Assembly: GCA_013397845.1 (NCBI GenBank)
Contig: VZTG01000482.1
Location: 1,374,454 to 1,438,453, forward strand
Direction: 5' to 3'
Origin: Melanocharis versteri
Taxonomy: Eukaryota > Chordata > Aves > Passeriformes > Melanocharitidae
Length of the DNA: 64,000 nucleotides
Of the stretch, positions 1-11,530 are shown piece after piece; position 1 is the first letter of the stretch, and each line of letters starts with the position of its first letter. Made by a program: the position numbers and the translations under genes. The notes under the pieces were generated by a model. It did no database searches, was not told the origin of the DNA, and saw nothing but the letters and a program-made list of their open reading frames with translations.

Positions 1-3000
1 TTGTAGGCAAATTTTAATGAATTGTTACAAATGTGTAATTTGTAATTTGTAACCTATAAGCCAGCCTCCTCTGCCAAATAGAAGTTCAAGGCTGCGGAAC
101 AGTTGGTTTCCTGTTGCTGTTCTTTGGTGCAAAACCCTGATGTGGTCTTCTGAGGCTTTTAGACCCAAAACTATTATTTTCTCTGTAGGGTTCTGGGCTG
201 TGTGCCAGTTTGTTGTGTGTCTGTGCAGTATTGTATCTATAGCTGCCTGGTAATTTGCCTCTGCTGGGTAAGTGCCTGCCTCTCTTTCAGAGCACATAAA
301 CAATTCTGGAGATGAAATAATAGGTTAGGTGCCTGGTATTTTCAGCCAGGTACAAGTGAAGTGAAGGGTCAAGAGCATATCCTGTGCAAGGATCCATCCT
401 TTTATCAGAGGCTGAGGTGTCAGACGTGATGCATTTCAGTCCTCCTGGCCCATAGTGCTTTATTCAGTAGAAGGCATGTTTGGGCTTTTATCCCCTGGCA
501 TTGATCTGAATTACTGCAAGTAGGAGGAGGAATCAATTCTCTTTGGTACTTGATTTGAGCTGCCTGAACTATAGAATCACATTTTAATTTAGACTTACTT
601 TACACTGTAAAAGATAAGGGCTCCTTGCAGACATACTATTAGGTCTCAACCTTGAAGGCTTCTGTTATAATTTCAACACTTATCCACTTATTTCACGAAT
701 AAAAGGTTTCTGTTTTAATTCTAGTAATCCCCCATGTGAAGGCCCCTAGCACAAGCAGATTCATTGCTGAGAGCACAGAAATAGCTACAGAATTCAGTTA
801 TATTGATTTCTTCTGCTTACTTAAGGGAGGGATCAACACCCAGCTTCATTAGCAGCACGGAGCCTGCACTCGCCTCTCCTGCTGTAGACCTGCATGACTT
901 TAGTGGCTGGCATCTCTTGCCTATAGCTTGATTTACCAATCTTAGACTATTGAAAGCGGTGGATTCAGCAGTGACACCGAGGCTGACGTCTTCTCTTTGC
1001 CCTGCAGAGCTTCACCGTAGCAGGACAGCCTTTTCTCCGAGATTCTGTTGCTCTGATTTGACTGCAATGTTTCCTGTGCTGACGTATTTCAAACAATTAG
1101 TTTTTTTCAGTGCTTGCGTTTCATTCAGGTCAAAGGGAGCAAACCTTCCCTTCTGTGTTTTGTGTTTCAGTGTGACTGTCAGAGGGCTTACCATCACCTT
1201 GGGTTGTGAGCTCATGGGGTCTGAGCTACTGAGTGAGTGGTTGCCCAGATTATGGTTCCGTGAGTTTTTGTGTGTGGGCTGAACTCCTTCTCCCTTGTCT
1301 GTTTCCTGGTCTTCAGGTGCACTGTGCCTTTTATTGCTATTTTCCCAGACCTTTTCAGTCTGCCAAGCTAAGCTTGAAAAAAAATAGAGGTAACAAATGA
1401 TATCAACTCATTCTCATTTGCAATTGAGCCATAAGAGCCTCATGAAGAATTGGGAGTATTTTTAGTAGCTGTGCTGCAGGAAGTACCCATAACCTAGAAG
1501 CTGGGTGCCTATGAAAATGGAAAATAATAGAGGAATGAAGGAAAGGAAAAAGATAAGTTACTTAGGGCTTGATCATGTGGAGTTTTTTAAAACATCTGAG
1601 GTTTTCGAAAAACCTCCTTGTTTGAAGGTTGTGGTTATTAAGATGACGTGGAGCGCTGTGTGAAAAATCATATCTGATCAAAATCAAGCAAGTAGCTTGA
1701 CATTGCTGAGGGTGAATTCAGCAAAGGTAGACGATGACGTAACTGAGAACTGGATGAAGAGAATTGCACGTGTACGTTAGAAGCATGAGCTGTGACACTG
1801 TATGGCCTGGGGTTGTTTCTGAGGGACAGCAGCTCATGTGGTGACATTCTTACGCACATCTAAACATAGTCATTACTGAGGACTGCCTGACTCAAGTTCC
1901 TAAAGTCAAAAGTACTCTGAAATTCTGCTGAACACACCACTAACTCAAAACTAATCCACTTTTGCTTCAAGAAGAAGGTATGTTAAGCAATAAATATCAG
2001 TAAATTGTAACTTTTACTTCACACTTTGCATTTTATTACCAAAGTTGACTCAATTTATTCCTCTGATGAGCCATGTGACAAGGACACTGCTATTGTTGTG
2101 CAGCAGCCTTGCATTTTTTAATGGATTGAAACCAAGCTTGTGTGTGCTGATTATGGTTAAATTCAGTGTGTCTCAGAGGCAGCTGCCCAGCCATGGATGT
2201 GAGCACGCTCATCTGCTGAGAGCAGCAGTTCTGATGGACCGTTGGCTTCCTTTTAGACACTATTAGCTTGTTCTGTGCTGGTAAAAAATGAGCTGTGACT
2301 TTCTTGCCTGGGGGCATTTGTTTCTTGTAGCTTTAGCTTTGCTGGTCATTGTGGAGATTTTTATTTTATTTTCCGCTGTGAATAGCAAGAAGTTTGATTT
2401 GCTGTAGAGTCCATGTAACTGTTGGTTACAGGGAACAAAAAATCATGCCACAGGGAAGCAGGATGTGATAGACAGCACATCTAACTTTTCCAATGTGTAG
2501 GATCATTCCAGAAACTCAAGAATTCTGTCGTGTTTACAAGCCACTATCTTCTCCAGTCTGTATGTCTTCTTCACAGACTCTTCAGGAATTAATTTAGTTT
2601 TTCAGTCACAAATGCAAGTTTTGACAACTCTACAGCCTGAAAGCTATCCTTATGCCACATGAAGAAAAGCAAGACCATGTAGGTAATGTTTTTGTATACA
2701 GATAATTTCCTCTTTTTGGAGGTGATGCAGTTTGGGGATACATTTAATTGGCAGTTCCTGTTTCTTGAACAGAGTTTCAAATTACATTTATTAGTATACT
2801 ACAAGAATCATGTTCACTTACATAATTTATATGCATCAGCAGTAATCATTTGACTTCTGATTTAAAATAAAAATGTGTGTTTTGCAAAAATTTTGCATTG
2901 TTTGCCACATTTTTAATTGTTGTAAAAATCTATAGTATTTCTAAATAGATTTTTACCAAAGTTTTATGCTACAGAAAGTTAACTCTTGCTGTGGACACAG

Positions 3001-6000
3001 AATCTCAAAATGAATGTGTGTATCTTTTATAAGTGTTAAGAATACGTGTGCCTTTGGTATGCTTATACTTTTTGATCTATTCCCTGTATTCTGCATCTTT
3101 TTTTTAAACAACTTGACAGCGTATTGTGCAGACATGACACATAAAAGGTCATTTTACATTTTTACATTTAAAGGTATGTATTGTAATGTTCTAGTTTTAG
3201 ACATTATCTTTCATCCAAACCAAATTTATCAAGAAATAGAGCCCATCTGCTGCCACAAACACAAAATATTTTAAGCTCTAGGCTGCATAAGTATTCTACA
3301 AGCACACCAGGAATAATTAGATTAGGATATATTTGCAGTTGGAAGTTCAGTGAAGTTTTATTCTTGTACAGCTTTGAGGGTTAAAGATTATCTAGGGCCA
3401 TCAAAGCCTCTAACCAGTGAGCTGTAAATACACCTTGTTCAAAAATTGCTCTTAGAAGTAATGTTTTTCTCTCTTTTCTTTCCTGCTTTTAGACTTAATG
3501 CCTTTCCTCTATTATTTCAAGCTTTTTTTGAAATCTGCATTCTAGCAAAATATTTACACTTTTTGTATGTGCAGGTCTCTGCAGATGTTCCATAGCATAA
3601 ATATGCTGTATGTCACCAAAAATATCATATTGAGTATTCTTTCAAGTATCTGACCTCTGTACATATTTGTATTACTTTGCTTATTGAATAAGATTTGCTG
3701 CAGATGAATTAGTTGGCAGCATATACATTAGATCTAAAAAGAATATATGAATCTTAAATTAGAAACATTGGCTAATATTGTGTATGTTTTGATGCCACAT
3801 ATGACAGTAACATTCTGGGAGATTCCTTTGGAGCTGTAGTGTCCACAATTGGACACGTCCCTATTTTGGGGATAATTTCTACTTACAGTGGCATTGGGAC
3901 TTTACTTAGTGTTTGAGGTAGTTTGCAATACAGAGGTGATAACAGGGGCTTCACGATATCTTCATTTGGGAAGGAAAGGGGAGACCATTCCAATTCTGAG
4001 CCCATTCGGGAAGTCCCAGAGTTTTGAGCTGGAGTTAAGAAAGAAGGTGCAGATTCCGTGCACACAGGGCAATTCTACAGAATCAGGTTCTGAGGATATT
4101 GATCCTTCCGAAGGCTGATCAGCGGAGTGTGCTGCTGGCTGAGCCAGGCCTTCCACACCTGAGGTCCTGTCCTTTCTCTGATTTTGTGTCCTGGGCTCTG
4201 CTGGCTCCTCTGAACAGGCACCACAAAGCCTGGAAAGACCAACTCGACTGCAGCTTGTGGTGCTTGACTTTGAGGCTTCGTTTATGAAGTTCTGTTTGAT
4301 CCTTCATCAGAAACGAATTTCATTCAGGTGACTGTCACCCCTCCCTGTCCCTTCCATCTGATCTAGGGTCACAGGTAGGTTCAGCACTGTGCCCTTGGGC
4401 AGTGTTTTCTGTGGAGAGCTTCAGTATCACGCATTTATTTATCATTCTGGAAGGGGTGACATTGATGTTCAGGGTTTTTTTTGTTTTCGTATTTAAAGAA
4501 AGTCGAGTTACCCCTCAAGTTCATTGTACACGAATATAACTCTGCACTGAACAAAGCAAATAGCTGGGAATTCTTCCTTTCCTGCAAGGTAATAATAGAA
4601 ATTTCAATCAGCTACCTGCTACTTTGTTTTCCTCCATGCACTTTGACATTTAGCACTGCAGTGTTTTTAATTTTCTTTGATTTTTATAAAGACTATTTTG
4701 TTCAATTATTCAGCTATTTCAAGCTATTTTTAATAGTCATTTTAAAGGTATATTGTAAGAACCAGTGAGTTTTTTGTTGGTTTTGGGGTTTTTATTTGTT
4801 AATCTGAGCAGGGCTCTGCTTACTTGTGCTGGTCAGGATTGTGGTTTACTGATTTCAAGATCACTGTAGGACTGGGATCAAGTACTACCTCACTGAAAAG
4901 GAATGAATTATACAGGAGTCCCTCAGATGGGGCTAAAACAGCAATAATAAAATAGATATAACTTAAAAATTCCTTATAAAGTGATCTGGTTTTGAGTAGG
5001 TGGTCTCTGATAAAAACAAAACTCAGTGTGGCCCTGTGGCTGTCATTTGAAAGTCCTGGTGAGTGGCAATAGTTTAAACCCTGGCGACCACCTAGCAATT
5101 CAGTTTCTAAATATGTGAGCCAGCCTTTTTGATCCTTTCAGTGAAACGCCACTTTGCTTTCTTGTTGCGTTCTTATTAGGATTTCCAATGCTGCTTTGCT
5201 AACAGAGAGCTGCAAAAATAAGCGATGTTGCAGATTTTAGTGAGGAGCATCTTGATTCTAATAGTTTGTTCCACTTTGCAAAGCACTGTCAGGCAATCTT
5301 CACTGTGATGAAAGAATATAAGCATGGGTACAAAGTGACCAGAATTAATGTTCTGGAGTGCTAGTGTGAGGAAGAAGAGGGCTCTGAGTCTGTTGGCTAA
5401 CCAGCTTTTGGAAAATTTTTTTTGGCTTTGAAAAAAAGAAAAATTAAACAGTAATACTTTTTCTGTCCATGAACAGGATTTCTCTACTTATGAAATATTT
5501 ATTAAAATTTTATATTAAGAAAGCTAAATGCCAAAGGGATACAATTATTTGATTCTGAAACACATGTAAGCTATCTATTAGCATATTTTTTTATTTTAAT
5601 TTTTTTTTTCCTAATGCATTACCATAGTCATTGACAGGCCAACAGATTAGTTTGCTTTTAGAAGACAGATTTAGTGAAAATAAATGCTTGTGTTTTCAAA
5701 GTACCAAAGTAGAATTAACAGAACCTCGTACTTCTGAAGCAATATTGGAAAAGTAGAATTGGAGACCCTAGGAACATGTAGTAGACTAGAAAATTAAGGA
5801 AAAAAATTAAGCTGTTTAAATCAGAGGTTTGTTTCCTTTCTTTGGTGGTTGGAATGGACTTGTGGTTTTGGTTTGTTTGATCGGATTTTTTTTAAAGCAT
5901 CTATGTTACTTTGGGAAGGAATTTGTTGTTTTGTTTTTTTTTTTTTAATTAACATGTAGATTACTTTGGGAGATTGCAGAATATAAAACATTCTGTTTTC

Positions 6001-7253
6001 TGGTCAGTTTGGAACATAAAGTTCTGCTTTTTTCTATTTGTGTGGTTCCAAGTGGATGCTTTGTTTACAATAGTGACAGCTATTGTATTGTCCATTTAAT
6101 TACAGCCAGCTCTATGAGAGTGGCAGGGCTGGCATTTAGCAGATTTGTGGCTGAAAAGCATTTCAAGGGACTATTGGGCACATCTCTCCATTCCGAATAG
6201 AATATGTTTTAGTATATGATCCCTAGTTTAAAATAAAGCTCTGGAAAATACTGGTATTTACTGGAATTGTGATCAAAACCTTCTGCTGTTTGTACTTGAA
6301 GCAGAGCTTGACAGAAATGCTTTGTGTAATTGCTTTTTCACTGGGAAGATCTTGGGAAAACTTCCCTGGCATTCTGACATCAGAGACATCTTGTTCAATG
6401 TCCTCTTCAAAGCAGGCACAATGTGAGGTTAAAATCAGGTTTCTCGTGACCCTTTTGGTGGAATTTTGGTGACTGAGGGATGGAGATTACACCACATGGT
6501 CTGAATGCCCTGTCATGGTGCTCGATCACTTTGTAAAACCTTTTTCTTTTTATCTTGCCCTAAAGAAGAGAGGTTTCTACCTGCTTTCCCAGTTGTACAT
6601 TTTCAAAAGGAGGTGCGTATCCCACACGTTGGAAAACTAAGTCTTTAAGTCTAGTCAAAATGTGCTGAATTTTGCAGTTAGAAATGATGCAGTTCTCACT
6701 TAAAATACTGCTTGGCTGTTTAGTGCAGCTGCTAAGCTGTGGAAGGTGTCATCTTTTAAAGCTGCTTTCATCAAATTGGTGTGCACACATACAGGGAGAT
6801 CGAGATGGGCTTGAAAGCCATGTATAGCTGGGCCCTTATGGCTGGGAAAGAACTGCTTCGGAGTGCAGGGCAAGCCTCAAGGGAGCTGGGTGCTTGAGAT
6901 GGTGAACAGAAACAATTGTTGACTTGCTTGTCAGTGTTAGAGGTTTTCCTTTAAAGGAGCTTGTGTCAGCAGTGTTAAATCCAGAAGCCCTTCAAGAAAC
7001 ACAGAATGAGTATCTGAGACAAATATCCAGAATTTAGACCGTCTGAGAGGTTGCCCTGAGGTAAACCAGCTCTCGATAAGAAAATTCTGCTCCCACATAG
7101 GGGAAATAGAGTGAACATGTATTTTTCTGCATTCTTTTTTCCCATGGAAGAAAGGGCAACAAAGTACAGTGTCAAAATATGCATGTAAACTAAGGTACTT
7201 TGTTTGAAAAATTATGACAAGATAAAAAATGATCGAAAGAGGCATCCTTTTTT
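1..7253. other. unique non-coding AT-rich DNA, no gene seen
   Basis: I see no exon, RNA gene or recognisable transposon in this stretch. Reading frames are short (110 codons or fewer), often overlap open frames on the other strand, and resemble no protein I know. The frame at 950-1282 follows a good polypyrimidine tract ending in CTGCAG near 1007, but its translation shows no domain and a competing frame lies opposite. T-rich and G/T-rich tracts occur around 4766-4800, 5590-5612, 5840-5900 and 5930-5946. The segment is most simply intronic or intergenic sequence. Confidence 0.7.
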
Positions 7254-7275
7254 GGGGAGTGGGGTGGGGGGAGGG
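7254..7275 (+). promoter_or_regulatory. potential G-quadruplex motif
   Basis: Four G-runs of 4, 4, 6 and 3 residues are separated by loops AGT, T and A. This fits the standard pattern of four runs of at least three G with loops of 1-7 nt, and such short loops are known to favour stable folds. It sits in otherwise AT-rich DNA directly after a T run. The sequence pattern is certain. Folding or a regulatory role is inference, and no gene start is visible beside it. Confidence 0.6.
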
Positions 7276-10200
7276 ATTGCTACTGCATCACCTCCAGTGT
7301 TAGTTTGTGTGTGACTTCATGTAACCAACGGGAGACTGTCTTGAAGTATTATTATGAAGGTCACAAATGGTTTGTCCTTTTCAAACATTTTCTTTTGCAA
7401 AAATAATTAAGAATAGTATGGGCATAGTGTTGGGAAAAGAACAGATTTCATAGTTTAGAAATAAACACTCTATAATTTACTTTCTTTTGTTTCACCTTGA
7501 CCACAGATAATGTGGGGTTTTTAATTGATAATGATGTCTTTTTTTGTAAATGGCTTGTAATAAAATTTAAAAATCCTACTTGGTGCTTATCCTTACGTAA
7601 ACTTAAAGAATTCATGCCATTATTACCATTATTGCTCTGCTCACTCTTGTGAAAGCAGTCAGAGATCTATGGTAAATAAAACAAGGATGGATCAATATAA
7701 CCCATAAAATTAAAATATTCCAAAAGCAACACTGGGGGGTTTGGTTGTTATGTACTCCAGCTTGCTGGGTATCTTAAGGCACAAGGTGCTGAATCCATGC
7801 AGAAGTTTGCTTGAGGTGGGCTGGGAATAAGATGCTGCCTCTTCTAGGGCAACATCTAGAATCTCAGGTGCTTGTAGAATCACTTTCTGACTATTACTCT
7901 GACCTGTAAATATAAGAAGAATATTTGACAAACCCAAGGAGAAGTAATTAGCCATACTTATGTTTACTAATCAAGCTTCATTTTTATGTAGTTTCATTTT
8001 CATTATTACAACATCAGTGTATTCCAGGAATCCCACAAAAGAGACTGTTTCCAAAAAGGGGAGGGGAGGAAAAGCTGGTCAGGTTGTTCTTCATGAGTCC
8101 CCTCTCTTATTTCTACTGGCTGCCATGTAATTTGGCATTCAGGGGTTTTTGATGTAGTGCAACAACAGATTATATTTGCAAGCTGCATATTTTCCCAGCA
8201 GGGCCTTGAATTTCACATGTAATAATTTGCATTTTAATAATGCCTGTAAAGTGTTCAGGTACATCTGACGGAAATACCATGTGAGTCAGTTTTAATCCCC
8301 CGTGCAAAGTCTGCCAAGCTTGTTTGTCAGCTCTAGTGTTTTAATTCACATATCTTCATGTTTGTGGGAAAATGCAGAAGGAAAAAAGATTTCATTACCT
8401 CTGCACTCAAACCTCCTCCTGTCCTGGAGAGCTGTATTTGTATGTAAATCTTCCCATACTGAGAAATAGCTGAACAATCTGACAAGCCATGACGTGGGCT
8501 TTTATTTTTGTCAGTAGTACATATAAGAACCTGACTGATTTTGTTTTAAAAGTTTTTAACCTTCTGAGTGTTGTGAAGTGTTTTGCCAATACCATGAGAT
8601 CATTTTTATCTTCAGCAGAACAGAATCATTTGGCAATAATTGCAGGCTTAATTGAGTGGAATCACACTGTGTGGTCCCATCTTAAATTCTTCAGTGTCTT
8701 CTTTTCATCCTAGATGAGTCTATCAGTCTATCAAAGATTGGATGATTTTGTTAATTTCTTTTTTGAGGTCTGCATACAATTATTTTCTTTTTGTGAATGT
8801 CATCTACTGTAATTAGTTTGTGCCAATTTTTTGCTTTTAATGTGTTGAATCTTTTTAACAGAGTTAGTGCCTGGTTTTGACAATGAGATATATATATAAT
8901 TGCTTTTTAAAAATGTATTTATTGTATCTAATACCAGTCTTCAAGTGTATATTTGGCACAAAAGCTGTAAGATGTAAGGATCAGAATGCAGGAAATTAGT
9001 ATTTCAAGTACGTTGAATTATGATATTAAAGTTATAATTATAAAATAACAACCTTCCAGTAATGACTGCTGAGTGCAAAATGTGAGCAAGGCAATTCATG
9101 ATATTCAGCCAGCCAAAAAAATTTGTATTTTAGTAACTATATTTTCCATGTTTAATTTTTATCTTATATTGGGTGGATAAACCAATCACTGGAAAAGTCC
9201 TTTTTTACACTGTTGGACTGAATGTGGTTTTCCACATGGAAAAAGATTTTTCAGCTTTAGCAATACTCAGTATCTGCTTAGTCTTGTGCACTTGGAGGAA
9301 CTTCAGGTGAATGAGTGGGCAGGGACTGCAAGACTGAGCAATGGGGGATTAACCTGCCTCCTTTACTTTTCTACTTCTTGAACTGCAAGACTCGTATCAA
9401 TTCCAGGAACTTTAGATATGGAGCATCTTTGTTGTGTTTCTTGAAAGAGCTATACTTCCATACTTAGAAATAGCTTGAAACCTATTATATATAATAAAAA
9501 ACATGAACAGTAAAACAGAGTAATTTAGCCTTTTTGATACATTTAGCTTTTCAAAAACATCACACATGACACATTAATAATACAGTGATTGATTTGGCAG
9601 TTGGGATGGTTTAGGAAATGGCTTTGAATGCATAACAGTAATAGTTTCATGCCATTACATTTACATTTAGACAAGCATGCAAAACTAGCAGTTGCTGTTT
9701 TATATTCCTCATAAAAGCTAAAGCATCGTTTTGAATTTTTTACATATCCAGTAAGACAGAAAGAAAAGTAACCTCTCTAAAGCATTTCTGTACCTATGGC
9801 TGTGAATGTGCTCTGATCACTGTTTAGTATTAGTCTTGCTGGTATGCTTTGAAATTCTTGTTTGTTTCTTTGGGGTTTGGTTTTGGGTTTAGTTTCTTTT
9901 GTTTGGGTTGTTTTATATTTTTATTGGTTAGGGAGTTTTGTTTTTTAATGCAGATGTGCAAGTCTGTGTAAGGTAAAGGAGAGGAAGTTAGTATCTTTTT
10001 TTAGGGAGTTTACCAGGAGATAGTTTCATTCTAGGTAACTGCTATTCTTTCATGCTAAGCAAGCATAATTCTTTGGAAAGTGATAGAAATATGTAATTTG
10101 GTATTCAGCCTATTCACATGAGTATTTCAGGGTTTTTTGGTAAAATATTTTAGGTAATTTGGGAATTTTTGAAAATGCAAATGGCAGATGTTCCTTTGTC

Positions 10201-11146
10201 TAAAAATGTATGTTTTCTCTCTTTTTTTCATATTTTAATGAAAAAAAAAAGTAGGAAAAAAAGTATAGCAGGTTTAAAAAATGTTAAGATCTGAGCTTGT
10301 ATTTTATTGGACTTGGTGCTGAAAGTTGTTTTCAATACAATTTTCTTGTTTAAACACAAGCCGGTGTAATTATGTCTTCTGCTGCTTTATTAGTGTCCAT
10401 ATGGAATTCTGCATGCTGGTTGTGGGTTGTTTGGGGTTTTCTTTTTCTTTTCTAAGGAATCCTGTTGAAATGGGTGATGTACTTGTAAACTGCTTGTCCA
10501 TATGTTTGAGGTTTCTGTGAGAGGGTTTGTTTGGTGTTGGATTCCCACTCGTTCTAATAGACAGCGTTTACTCCAATCCACCCAACACACAATTTAGTGG
10601 AGCAGGGGGTAGGTGTGGTTCTGTGGCTTTCTGTGGCTTTCCAGATTAGATTTCCATTATTCTAGTACTCAAACAGAGCAGACAAACGAGGTGGGAACAG
10701 AAACTCGAGCCTGGCTAAACAGTGTCATCATCACAGTTTGCAGGATGGTTGCAGAGATTTGGGAATTGGTTCATTCATCACATCTCCCCTTCTGAATGGC
10801 AGGAAGAAGCTTTTGTTTCCTATTAGACATGTCTTTGAGAAAGCTGACAGTAATTTCCTAGGAAAATGTGGGAAGTAAGATGTGTTCACGCTGTTTTGAT
10901 TTATCAACTAGTTGTGTTACTAGCTGTGTCACTGCTTGTCCAGTGTTATTAGTAACCTAAATTGTGTCATCAGCACATCTTTTTTGCTTTCTAACACGTA
11001 CCTGAAGAGCTGGAAGTTTGTAACCATCCACTGGAGTTAAATTCCAAATACACTCTTCTGTAACTAGTGAGCACTTGCTAAAGTGCTGGAGGTTAAGCAT
11101 TTCGGTCTTTGAGAATATGTTACAGTTTTTTAGGTGGGTTGGTTTT
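7276..11146. other. unique non-coding AT-rich DNA, no gene seen
   Basis: No coding exon or recognisable repeat was found. The stretch is AT-rich with low-complexity patches: TA-rich at 8887-8900 and 9485-9500, and a G/T-rich run of TTTGGGG-like words at about 9870-9925 and again at 10425-10455. Open frames of 60-81 codons occur on both strands and look like chance. It ends at the edge of an antisense CR1 fragment. Confidence 0.7.
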
Positions 11147-11530
11147 TCTCTAGAACATGCTGAGTTGGAAGGGACCGATCAGAATCATCGAGTCCAACTC
11201 CTGACCCTACACAGGACCCTCCATGTGGCCAAGAGTATGTCCAAACACTTCTTAAACGCAGACGGGCTTGGTTTGGTTTTAAAACTTGAGGTTGATAAGG
11301 AACATGACCAGCTGACAGTTGAATATCTCTAGAAATGAAAACTCCATGGTGCCTGTGGGCAAATTGTTCCAGTGTGTTAGCAGCCTCAAGGGGAACAAAA
11401 TTCCCGTACATCTATCTGGAATTGCCCACATCCCAACTTGTATTGCTTGTCTCTCATCCTGTCACTCTGCACCATGGAGGAGAGACATACCTATACCCTC
11501 CCACTGCGTAGCTGGGAGACAGAAATAGGG
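11147..11530 (-). mobile_element. CR1 LINE 3' fragment, antisense
   Basis: Read on the + strand, GAGTTGGAAGGGACC followed by ATCATCGAGTCCAACTCCTG is the reverse complement of the CR1 3' region as found throughout bird genomes. Further matching blocks follow: CCAAACACTTCTTAAAC (11240-11256), TTGTTCCAGTGTG near 11365 and CATCCTGTCACTCTGCACC near 11455. The copy is 5'-truncated and diverged. About 70 bp around 11274-11340 does not fit the CR1 sequence as I recall it, so a small insertion or rearrangement is likely. Open frames across this interval on either strand are by-products of the repeat. The left edge is good to about 10 bp; the right edge is vague. Confidence 0.8.

Noticed and set aside
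850..859. TAGCAGCACG, identical to the 5' end of miR-16
   Set aside because: The following bases do not continue the miRNA and I see no matching arm for a precursor hairpin.
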